Shown here piece after piece: positions 1 to 6,517 of a stretch of 48,275 bases of DNA (position 1 is its first letter; every line of letters starts with the position of its first letter). The notes beneath the pieces were generated by a model. It made no database searches. It was not told the DNA's origin and worked only from the letters and a program-made list of their open reading frames with translations. The stretch lies in the NCBI RefSeq assembly GCF_022669155.1, contig NZ_JALBVB010000060.1, forward strand, positions 136,254 through 184,528. The letters are read 5' to 3'. The translations under genes were made by a program, and so were the position numbers. The DNA is from Kineococcus sp. TRM81007. GTDB lineage: Bacteria; Actinomycetota; Actinomycetes; Actinomycetales; Kineococcaceae.

Positions 1-69
1 GACCGGGCACTCCTCGATGCAGGCCTTGTCCTTGAGGTCCACGCAGGGCTGGGCGATGACGTACGTCAC
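1..69 (-). CDS. fdxA: 7Fe-type ferredoxin FdxA, N-terminal part (cut by window edge)
   Basis: Only the first 23 codons lie in the window. They read V-T-Y-V-I-A-Q-P-C-V-D then K-D-K-A-C-I-E-E-C-P-V, which is the hallmark start of actinobacterial 3Fe-4S/4Fe-4S ferredoxins of the FdxA/FdxC type, with the first cluster cysteines visible. The start is GTG at 69 and overlaps the stop of the upstream tauE gene as GTGA, so the two are translationally coupled and share the SAM-IV riboswitch leader. Ferredoxin carries low-potential electrons in the cytoplasm. SirA, encoded across the divergent promoter region, is a ferredoxin-dependent sulfite reductase, so this protein could be its donor, but that link is inference. 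Confidence 0.9.
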   Translation of the reverse strand, partial: MTYVIAQPCVDLKDKACIEECPV

Positions 70-974
70 TGGGCGCTGCTCCTCTCGCTGTCGGTGGTGG
101 TGAGCGTGCGGGTGGTGCGGCGGTGCCGGCGCACCGAGTGGGCCACGGCGAGGGCGCCGGCGGCCAGGACGAGCGCGTAGACGGCCCAGCGGACCGCGTC
201 GGGGGCGCCGATGGACTCGCTGCGCAGCAGGGTTCGCGAGTTCGTCAGGACGATGACGGCGCCGACGGCCGAACCCAGGACGTGCGGCGGGGCGAAACGC
301 ACCAGCCAGGCGGCGATGGGCGCGGCGATCAGGCCGCCGAGGAGCAGCGCCAGCACCCACGTCCAGGCGATGCCCTGCGAGCCGAGCCCCACGAGGAAAC
401 CCGCGCTGGCCGCCACCGCGACGAGGAACTCGCTGGTGTCCACCGACCCGATGACCTTGCGCGCCTCCAGCCGGCCGGAGGCCAGCAGGGCGGGAGTGCC
501 CACGGGGCCCCAGCCACCACCGCCGGTCGCGTCGACGAACCCGGCGAACAACCCCAGCGGGGCCAGGAATCGCCGCCGCAGCGGCCGGTGCAGGGACCGC
601 TCGTCGAAACGGGCCACAGCGGAGCGCAGCAGCACGTACACCCCGAGCAGCAGCAGCACGGCGCTGATCACCGGTGCGGCGACGGCCGTGGGCAGCGACG
701 ACAGGACCGTCGCCCCCAGGAAGGCCCCGACCGCGCCGGGCACGCCCACGCGCACCACGACGCGCCAGTCGACGTTGCCGAAGCGCCAGTGCGCGGCCCC
801 GGAGGCCAGCGTCGTGCCGATCTCCGCGAGGTGGACGGTGGCGGACGCGGCGGCGGGACTCGCCCCGACGACCAGCAGCAGCGTCGTGGAGGTGACGCCG
901 TAGGCCATGCCGAGGGAGCCGTCGACGAGCTGGGCCAGCAGGCCGACCAGGGCGAGCAGGGCGAACTTGTGCAC
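66..974 (-). CDS. TauE/SafE-family sulfite/anion exporter, membrane protein
   Basis: This is a 302-residue, strongly hydrophobic protein with about eight predicted membrane segments. The family signature appears twice, as LVDGSLGMAYGV near the N-terminus and FVDATGGGGWGPVGTPALL in the second half, which matches the duplicated TauE/SafE (DUF81) fold. The family moves sulfite, sulfoacetate and related anions across the cytoplasmic membrane. Start chosen at GTG 974 because the hydrophobic first helix begins at once (HKFALLALVGLLAQ) and the reading frame upstream runs through the riboswitch. It overlaps fdxA by 4 bases. A SAM-IV riboswitch in its leader and adjacency to the sulfate-reduction operon point to sulfur traffic; the actual substrate is not shown by sequence. 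Confidence 0.88.
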   Translation of the reverse strand: MHKFALLALVGLLAQLVDGSLGMAYGVTSTTLLLVVGASPAAASATVHLAEIGTTLASGAAHWRFGNVDWRVVVRVGVPGAVGAFLGATVLSSLPTAVAAPVISAVLLLLGVYVLLRSAVARFDERSLHRPLRRRFLAPLGLFAGFVDATGGGGWGPVGTPALLASGRLEARKVIGSVDTSEFLVAVAASAGFLVGLGSQGIAWTWVLALLLGGLIAAPIAAWLVRFAPPHVLGSAVGAVIVLTNSRTLLRSESIGAPDAVRWAVYALVLAAGALAVAHSVRRHRRTTRTLTTTDSERSSAQ

Positions 975-1042
975 GTGCGGTCCATCCGTCGTCCGTGGAC
1001 CCGGGGGTCCGCGCTTGCCGGACGCCGAACGGCGAACGGCCA

Positions 1043-1121
1043 GGTCTTCACCCGGAGCACCCCGCCGCAGGAGGAGGGTTGCCGACCAGCGAGCCGGGGC
1101 TTGGCGCTGGTACTCGTGACC
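1043..1121 (-). promoter_or_regulatory. SAM-IV riboswitch upstream of tauE-fdxA
   Basis: Read on the minus strand, the 79-nt element opens with GGTCACGAGTACCAGCG, continues AAGCCCCGGCTCGCTGG, CGGCAACCCTCC and GGGGTGCTCCGGGTGA, and closes with GACC. These are the conserved blocks of the SAM-IV class known from actinobacteria (Rfam RF00634, recalled from memory). GGTC (1121-1118) pairs with GACC (1046-1043) as P1. A predicted promoter places the transcription start at about 1122, immediately before it. Between aptamer and the tauE GTG lies a small perfect hairpin, GGACCC/GGGTCC, that could be part of the expression platform. The expected effect is repression when S-adenosylmethionine is plentiful. 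Confidence 0.92.
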
Positions 1122-1128
1122 GCTCCTG

Positions 1129-1157
1129 ACGTTAGAGGAGCCTCGGGCACCGGTCAA
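1129..1157 (-). promoter_or_regulatory. Promoter of tauE-fdxA (TTGACC-17-TAACGT)
   Basis: On the minus strand a -35 box TTGACC (1157-1152) is followed after exactly 17 bases by TAACGT (1134-1129). The predicted start, about 7 bases on, falls at the first base of the SAM-IV aptamer, which independently supports the call. The -35 region lies in a 13-bp-period direct repeat GGTCAnCACG (plus strand 1152-1161 and 1165-1174) that could be a regulator site. Confidence 0.6.
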
Positions 1158-1224
1158 CACGTTCGGTCAGCACGCGTCGTGGAACGTGCGACGACGGGCG
1201 CGGCGCGCGGATCGGTCGAGCGTG

Positions 1225-1253
1225 TTGGAGTTCCCGCGCTCGTGCCCTAACGT
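1225..1253 (+). promoter_or_regulatory. Promoter of the sirA-cys leader (TTGGAG-17-TAACGT)
   Basis: A -35 box TTGGAG (1225-1230) and -10 box TAACGT (1248-1253) are separated by 17 bases. The -10 is identical to that of the divergent tauE promoter, and both -35 boxes are preceded by CGTG. The predicted start falls at about 1260, exactly on the GTG of the leader peptide, suggesting a leaderless transcript. Confidence 0.55.
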
Positions 1254-1259
1254 GGTCAC

Positions 1260-1370
1260 GTGGTCCAGCCCTCTGCCGTGCGTCTGATCTCGCGCCGGTA
1301 CGTCGACCTCATGCGGCTGCAGAGCGCCTACGCCTGCCGCTCCGGTCGCTCGCTGCACCCCACCAGCTGA
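1260..1370 (+). CDS. Cys-type leader peptide upstream of the sirA-cys operon
   Basis: A 36-codon frame from GTG 1260 to TGA 1368-1370 encodes SRRYVDLMRLQSAYACR in its middle. This matches the pattern (R)R-h/y-x-D-L-x-R-x-x-S-A-x-C of the short 'putative leader peptides' found ahead of sulfur genes in actinobacteria, and it closely resembles the second leader found at 8900-8980. The single Cys codon is TGC 1335-1337. No ribosome binding site is evident, but the predicted transcription start coincides with the GTG. In-frame GTG 1278 and ATG 1311 are alternatives. The likely role is in cis: ribosome progress over the Cys codon reports cysteine supply to the hairpins that follow. The peptide itself probably has no function. 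Confidence 0.75.
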   Translation: MVQPSAVRLISRRYVDLMRLQSAYACRSGRSLHPTS

Positions 1371-1407
1371 GGGCCTCCTCACGAGGAGGCCCGTCTCCCC
1401 CGTGAGG
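1371..1407 (+). promoter_or_regulatory. Alternative hairpins controlling sirA translation (attenuator)
   Basis: Directly after the leader stop, GGGCCTCCTC (1371-1380) is perfectly complementary to GAGGAGGCCC (1383-1392). The overlapping segment CCTCACG (1377-1383) is also perfectly complementary to CGTGAGG (1401-1407), which contains the presumed ribosome binding site of sirA (ATG 1412). The two pairings exclude each other. One frees and the other hides the sirA binding site, so a ribosome stalled or finishing on the leader could select between them. No U-tract follows, so control is more likely translational or Rho-linked than intrinsic termination. Confidence 0.65.
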
Positions 1408-1411
1408 TTCC

Positions 1412-3145
1412 ATGACACCCGACGCCAGCACCACCCCCCTCGAGCAGACCGCCCCGCAGGCACCGCGGCGCGCGGCGCGTGCCCCCCGCCCCGGCGGCGA
1501 CGGCCAGTGGCGCATCGACGGCACGAAGCCCTTGAACCACAACGAGGAGGTCAAGGCGGCCGACGGTGGCCTGAACGTCCGCGAGAGGATCGAGCGCGTG
1601 TACGCGCCGGGGGGTTTCTCCTCCATCGCGCCGGACGACCTCAACGGCCGGTTCCGCTGGTGGGGGCTGTACACGCAGCGGCGTCCCGGGATCGACGGCG
1701 GGCGCACCGCCCAGCTGTCCGCGCAGGAGCTCTCCGACGAGTTCTTCATGCTGCGGGTCCGGATCGACGGCGGTTCCCTGACGACCGAGCAGCTCCGGGT
1801 CGTCGGCGCGCTCTCCACGGAGTTCGCCCGCGACACGGCCGACATCACCGACCGCCAGAACGTGCAGCTGCACTGGGTGCGCATCGAGGACGTCCCGGAG
1901 ATCTGGCGCCGGCTGGAGGCGGTGGGCCTGCAGACCACCGAGGCGTGCGGCGACACCCCGCGGGTGGTGCTGGGCAGCCCGGTGGCCGGCATCGCCCGGG
2001 ACGAGCTCATCGACCCCACCCCGGTCATCACCGAGATCGTGGACCGCTTCATCGGCGACCCGGAGCTGGCGAACCTGCCGCGCAAGTTCAAGACCGCGGT
2101 GACCGGCCACCCCAGCCAGGACGTCGTGCACGAGATCAACGACATCTCCCTGGTGGGCGTCGTCCACCCCGAGCTCGGCGCGGGCTACGACCTGTGGGTC
2201 GGTGGCGGGCTGTCCACCAGCGCCCACCTCGCCCAGCGCCTGGGCGCCTTCGTCGCTCCGGACGAGGCCGCGGAGGTGTGGCGCGCAGTGGTGGAGATCT
2301 TCCGCGACTACGGCTACCGGCGGCTGCGCAACAGGGCGCGCCTGAAGTACCTCGTGGCCGACTGGGGGCCGGAGCGCTTCCGCCGCGTGCTGGAGGAGGA
2401 GTACCTGCACCGCGCCCTGCCGGACGGGCCGCCGCCGCCGGCGCCCGCCGGGCGCGGGGACCACGTCGGCGTCCACGAGCAGAAGGACGGCCGGTCCTAC
2501 GTGGGCCTGTCCCCCACCGTCGGTCGGGTCAGCGGCACCCTGCTGGGCGAGCTGGCCGACGCGGCCGAGGCCGCCGGTTCCCACCGGGTGCGGCTGACAC
2601 CGCACCAGAAGGTCGTCGTGCTGGACGTCGAGCCGGACCGGGTCGAGGCCTTCACCGCCCGCGTGGAGGAGCTGGGCCTGACGGCCAGCCCCTCACCGTT
2701 CCGGCGCACCACCATCGCCTGCACCGGCATCGAGTTCTGCAAGCTCGCGATCGTCGAGACCAAGGACACCGCGACGCGGGCGATCGAGGAGCTGGAGCGG
2801 CGCCTGGCGGGGGTGGAGATCGACACCCCCATCACCCTGCACGTCAACGGGTGCCCGAACTCCTGCGCCCGCGTCCAGACCGCGGACATCGGGCTCAAGG
2901 GCCAGCTGGTGCGCGACGAGCACGGCGAGCAGGTGGCGGGTTTCCAGGTGCACCTGGGCGGCGGGCTGGCCTCCGCCGACCGCGCCGAACCCGGCGTGGG
3001 ACGCACCGTGCGCGGCCTGAAGGTGACCGCCACCGGACTGCCCGACTACGTCGAGCGTGTCGTGCGGCGCTACCTCGACACCCGGGAACCGCGCGAGACG
3101 TTCGCGGCCTGGGCCCACCGCAGCGACGAGGAGGCTCTGCGATGA
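1412..3145 (+). CDS. sirA: Ferredoxin-dependent assimilatory sulfite reductase SirA (NirA-like)
   Basis: The 577-residue protein reduces sulfite to sulfide with six electrons from ferredoxin, using siroheme coupled to a 4Fe-4S cluster in the cytoplasm. The cluster ligands are Cys437 and Cys443 (ACTGIEFC) and Cys481 and Cys485 (NGCPNSC). Two ferredoxin-like half domains and two siroheme/Fe4S halves are arranged as in nitrite/sulfite reductases. Tyr87 and Cys179 lie 92 residues apart, the same spacing as the covalent Tyr69-Cys161 pair of Mycobacterium tuberculosis NirA/SirA, which favours sulfite over nitrite. The genes around it (cysH, cysD, cysN, siroheme synthase) agree. ATG 1412 follows GTGAGG; the stop overlaps cysH as ATGA. 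Confidence 0.95.
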   Translation: MTPDASTTPLEQTAPQAPRRAARAPRPGGDGQWRIDGTKPLNHNEEVKAADGGLNVRERIERVYAPGGFSSIAPDDLNGRFRWWGLYTQRRPGIDGGRTAQLSAQELSDEFFMLRVRIDGGSLTTEQLRVVGALSTEFARDTADITDRQNVQLHWVRIEDVPEIWRRLEAVGLQTTEACGDTPRVVLGSPVAGIARDELIDPTPVITEIVDRFIGDPELANLPRKFKTAVTGHPSQDVVHEINDISLVGVVHPELGAGYDLWVGGGLSTSAHLAQRLGAFVAPDEAAEVWRAVVEIFRDYGYRRLRNRARLKYLVADWGPERFRRVLEEEYLHRALPDGPPPPAPAGRGDHVGVHEQKDGRSYVGLSPTVGRVSGTLLGELADAAEAAGSHRVRLTPHQKVVVLDVEPDRVEAFTARVEELGLTASPSPFRRTTIACTGIEFCKLAIVETKDTATRAIEELERRLAGVEIDTPITLHVNGCPNSCARVQTADIGLKGQLVRDEHGEQVAGFQVHLGGGLASADRAEPGVGRTVRGLKVTATGLPDYVERVVRRYLDTREPRETFAAWAHRSDEEALR

Positions 3146-3873
3146 GCGAGACGACGACCACCGTCCCCGCGCCCCGGGCTCGCCGCGACCGCGACGAGCT
3201 GCGGGAGCTGGCCGGGCGCGGCGCCGCCGAACTGGCCGGCGCGGGCGCGGAGGAGGTCGCCGCCTGGGCGGCGGCCACCTTCCCCGGGACCCTCGCGGTG
3301 GCGTGCAGCATGGCCGACGCCGTGCTGCCCCACCTCGTCTCGCGGCACGCGCCCGGCGTGGACGTCCTGTTCCTGGACACCGGCTACCACTTCGCCGAGA
3401 CGCGCGGCACCCGTGACGAGGTGGAGCTCACGCTGCCGGTGCGCGTCGTGGACGTCCTGCCCCGGCAGACGGTCACCGAGCAGGACGCCGAGTTCGGTCC
3501 CCGCCTGCACGAGCGCGACCCCGGCACGTGCTGCCGGCTGCGCAAGGTCGAGCCCCTCGCCGCCGCGCTGGGCGGGTACGAGGCGTGGGTGACGGGCGTG
3601 CGCCGTGAGGAGGCCCCCACCCGCGCCGGCACCCCGCTGGTGCAGTTCGACGAGCGGCACGGCCTGGTGAAGCTGAACCCGCTGGCGGCGTGGACGTTCG
3701 ACGAGCTCGTCGGCTACGCCACCGAGCACGCCGTGCCGGTGAACCCGTTGCTGACGGCCGGGTACCCCTCGATCGGCTGTGCGCCGTGCACGAGGCGGGT
3801 GGCCCCCGGTGAGGACCCGCGCTCCGGGCGCTGGGCCGGCACCGGCAAGACCGAGTGCGGGATCCACCTGTGA
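3142..3873 (+). CDS. cysH: Adenylyl-sulfate (APS) reductase, thioredoxin-dependent, 4Fe-4S type
   Basis: The 243-residue protein reduces APS to sulfite and AMP. The PP-loop-like N-terminal part (AVACSMADAVLPHL) binds the nucleotide. Cys130-Cys131 and Cys213-x-x-Cys216 form the CC...CxxC set that binds the 4Fe-4S cluster and marks APS-specific reductases, as opposed to cluster-free PAPS reductases. The C-terminal ECGIHL holds the catalytic Cys239. APS specificity fits the absence of a working APS kinase in the operon (see cysN). Start ATG 3142 lies in an ATGA overlap with sirA and is preceded by a GAGGAGG ribosome binding site at the right distance. Confidence 0.95.
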   Translation: MSETTTTVPAPRARRDRDELRELAGRGAAELAGAGAEEVAAWAAATFPGTLAVACSMADAVLPHLVSRHAPGVDVLFLDTGYHFAETRGTRDEVELTLPVRVVDVLPRQTVTEQDAEFGPRLHERDPGTCCRLRKVEPLAAALGGYEAWVTGVRREEAPTRAGTPLVQFDERHGLVKLNPLAAWTFDELVGYATEHAVPVNPLLTAGYPSIGCAPCTRRVAPGEDPRSGRWAGTGKTECGIHL

Positions 3874-4829
3874 GCGCGGCGACGACGGCCGCCGTGCCGG
3901 CCGCGCGCACCGGTGCCGCGCACCCGGCTCCCGCGCTCGTCGACGACCTGCGTGCCCTGGAGGCCGAGGCCGTCCACATCATCCGCGAGGTGGCCGCGGA
4001 GTTCGAGCGGCCGGTCCTGCTGTTCTCCGCGGGCAAGGACTCCATCGTGCTGCTGCGCCTGGCGGAGAAGGCGTTCCGCCCCTCCCCCGTGCCGTTCCCC
4101 GTGATGCACGTCGACACGGGCCACAACTTCGACGAGGTGATCGAGTTCCGCGACCGGCGCCTGGCGCAGGGCGGGCACCGCCTCGTCGTCGCCTCCGTGC
4201 AGGCGAGCATCGACGCCGGCCGCGTGCGTGAGGACGCGCCCGGCGCCTCGCGCAACCGGCTGCAGACGCGCACCCTGCTCGACGCGCTCGCCGAGGGCGG
4301 CTTCGACGCCGCGTTCGGCGGGGCACGCCGCGACGAGGAGCGCGCCCGCGCCAAGGAGCGGGTCTTCAGCGTCCGCGACGCGGCCGGGCAGTGGGACCCG
4401 CGCCACCAGCGCCCCGAACCGTGGTCGCTGTACAACGGCCGCGTCCACCGCGGTGAGCAGGTCCGGGTGTTCCCGCTGAGCAACTGGACCGAGCTGGACG
4501 TGTGGCGGTACATCGCCGCCGAGGGCCTGGAACTGCCGAGCATCTACTACGCGCACGAGCGCGACGTCGTCGAGCGCGACGGGATGCTGCTGGCCGTCTC
4601 CGACCTCACGCCCGCCCGGCCCGGTGAGCGGGTGCAGCGCCTGCGGGTGCGGTACCGCACCGTCGGGGACCTCACCATCACCGGAGCGGTGCGTTCCGAC
4701 GCCACCGACGTCGACGCCGTCATCGCGGAGATCGGCACCGCGACCGTGTCCGAGCGCGGGGCCACCCGGGCGGACGACCGGACCTCCGCCGCCGCGATGG
4801 AGGACCGCAAGCGCGAGGGGTACTTCTGA
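3870..4829 (+). CDS. cysD: Sulfate adenylyltransferase small subunit
   Basis: The 319-residue protein is the catalytic subunit of ATP sulfurylase, which joins sulfate to ATP to give APS. It carries the PP-loop SAGKDS at residues 53-58, the following VMHVDTGHNFDEVIEFRD, and the family's conserved RDEERARAKER, LSNWTELDVWRYI and the C-terminal KREGYF. The GTG start at 3870 is chosen because it forms a GTGA overlap with the cysH stop and leaves a short variable N-terminus of about 20 residues. The stop overlaps the start of cysN (TGATG), as expected for two subunits made in equal amounts. Confidence 0.95.
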   Translation: MSAATTAAVPAARTGAAHPAPALVDDLRALEAEAVHIIREVAAEFERPVLLFSAGKDSIVLLRLAEKAFRPSPVPFPVMHVDTGHNFDEVIEFRDRRLAQGGHRLVVASVQASIDAGRVREDAPGASRNRLQTRTLLDALAEGGFDAAFGGARRDEERARAKERVFSVRDAAGQWDPRHQRPEPWSLYNGRVHRGEQVRVFPLSNWTELDVWRYIAAEGLELPSIYYAHERDVVERDGMLLAVSDLTPARPGERVQRLRVRYRTVGDLTITGAVRSDATDVDAVIAEIGTATVSERGATRADDRTSAAAMEDRKREGYF

Positions 4830-6517
4830 TGCGCGAACTCCTGCGGATGTCCACCGCCGGTTCGGTGGACGACGGCAAGTCGACCCTCATCGGCCGGCTG
4901 CTGCTCGACACCGGCAGCCTGCCCACCGACCACCTCGAGGCGGTCGACGGCCCCGACGGGCCGGACCTGGCGGCCCTCTCGGACGGGCTGCGCGCCGAGC
5001 GCGAGCAGGGCATCACCATCGACGTGGCGTACCGGTTCTTCTCCACCGACAAGCGCAACTACGTCCTGGCCGACACCCCCGGGCACGAGCGCTACACCCG
5101 CAACATGGTGACCGGGACCTCGAACGCGCACCTGTCGATGCTGCTCGTCGACGCGCGCGCCGGCGTGCTGGACCAGACGCGCCGGCACGCGCGCATCGCG
5201 ACGCTGCTGGGGGTGCCGCACCTGGTGGCGGCCGTGAACAAGATGGACCTCGTCGACTTCGACCGGTCCCGCTTCTCGGCGGTGCGCGAGGAGCTGCGCG
5301 AGGTCGCCGACCGGCTGGGGGTGCGCATGCTCGTGGTGCCCGTCGCCGCCAAGCACGGCGACAACGTGGCGCGCCGCTCCGCCGAGACGCCCTGGTACGA
5401 CGGCCCGACGCTGCTGGAGCACCTGGACTCCGTGGAGGTGCTGCCGCCGGACTTCGGCGTGGGGCGCCTGCGGCTGCCCGTGCAGTGGGTCTCGCGCCCG
5501 GTCGCCGGGCGCCGGCGCAGCTACACCGGCCGGATGGCGGCAGGGTCCCTGCGCGCCGGCGACGAGGTCGTCGTGCTGCCCTCGGGCGCGCGCACCCGCG
5601 TCAGCGCCGTGGACACCCTCGACGACGGGCGCGAGGTGGCCGTGCCGCCGCTGTCGGTGGCGGTGGAGCTGGCCGACGAGGTCGACGTGGGCCGCGGCGA
5701 CGTGCTCGTCGCCCCCGACGCCGAGCCCACGGTGACGCGCGAGCTGCGCGCGCAGGTGTGCTGGATGCACCCCGAGCCCCTCGTGGCGGGTCGCCGGCTG
5801 CTGCTGAAGCACACCACGCGCACGGTGCGCGCCGAGGTCGGCGCCCTGCACGACCGGATGGACCCGCGCACCCTGGCGGAGCTGCCCGCACCCGACGCCC
5901 TGCAGCTCAACGACATCGGTGCGGTGACGCTGCGCACCGCTGTCGACCTCGTCGTGGAGCCGTACGCCCGCAACCGCGACATGGGCGCGTTCGTCCTCAT
6001 CGACGAGCACACCCACGACACGGTGGCCGCCGGGGTCGTGCGCGAGGCCACCGACCGGCGCACCGCGGCGTCCCGCGGCGAGGAGCCCACCTGGCGGCCG
6101 TCCACGGCCGCGCGCCCGCACACCGGTTCTGCGCTGTGGCTGGTGGCGGCGCCGGGCGCGCCGGACGGCGAGGAGGTCGCCCTCGCGGCGGAGGCCGCGC
6201 TGCTGGCGGCGGGCCGCGCCGCCTACGCCCTCCGGGCGGGGAACGTGCGCGCCGGCCTGGCGGCCGACCTCGGCGACTCGGCGCCGGAGCGTGCGGAGTC
6301 GCTGCGCCGCACGGCGCACGCGGCCCGGCTGCTCGCCGACGCCGGTCTGGTGGTGCTCGGCACCGCCGCGGACGCGGTGAGCGCGCGCTCGGCGGCCGGC
6401 GTGGTCGCCGACGGCGGCCCCGCCGCGCGGGTGCTGGCGCTGCAGCCCGGTGAGGCCGTGGAGGCGGCCGTGCAGCGCGCGCTGGCCGTCGTCGGCGGGG
6501 AGGCGGAGCGCGGCTGA
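4829..6517 (+). CDS. cysN: Sulfate adenylyltransferase large subunit with degenerate APS-kinase-like tail
   Basis: The 562-residue protein is the GTPase that drives APS formation by CysD. The GTP-binding motifs are GSVDDGKST (11-19), DTPGHE (82-87) and NKMD (137-140), followed by EF-Tu-like beta-barrel domains to about residue 430. The last ~130 residues resemble APS kinase (CysC): GNVRAGLAADLG (471-482) and RRTAHAARLLADAGLVVL (493-510) align with the CysC segments DNVRhGLnxDLG and IRRvaEvAklfaDAGliv. Where CysC has its P-loop GLSGSGKST, this protein has APGAPDGEE (441-449), and the C-terminal CysC lobe is missing. The tail should therefore be inactive as a kinase. Since CysH is an APS reductase, PAPS is not needed for assimilation. 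Confidence 0.93.
   Translation: MRELLRMSTAGSVDDGKSTLIGRLLLDTGSLPTDHLEAVDGPDGPDLAALSDGLRAEREQGITIDVAYRFFSTDKRNYVLADTPGHERYTRNMVTGTSNAHLSMLLVDARAGVLDQTRRHARIATLLGVPHLVAAVNKMDLVDFDRSRFSAVREELREVADRLGVRMLVVPVAAKHGDNVARRSAETPWYDGPTLLEHLDSVEVLPPDFGVGRLRLPVQWVSRPVAGRRRSYTGRMAAGSLRAGDEVVVLPSGARTRVSAVDTLDDGREVAVPPLSVAVELADEVDVGRGDVLVAPDAEPTVTRELRAQVCWMHPEPLVAGRRLLLKHTTRTVRAEVGALHDRMDPRTLAELPAPDALQLNDIGAVTLRTAVDLVVEPYARNRDMGAFVLIDEHTHDTVAAGVVREATDRRTAASRGEEPTWRPSTAARPHTGSALWLVAAPGAPDGEEVALAAEAALLAAGRAAYALRAGNVRAGLAADLGDSAPERAESLRRTAHAARLLADAGLVVLGTAADAVSARSAAGVVADGGPAARVLALQPGEAVEAAVQRALAVVGGEAERG

Noticed and set aside
975-1160. N-terminal extension of the TauE protein from an ATG at 1160
   Set aside because: The frame crosses the predicted promoter and SAM-IV aptamer, and the extra residues are basic and unlike the family; the first helix begins at GTG 974.
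1402-3873. Long open frame running in a second frame across sirA and into cysH
   Set aside because: In the sirA part it encodes a low-complexity Arg/Pro/Gly-rich shadow; the real sirA frame has all cofactor motifs and stops in an ATGA overlap with cysH.
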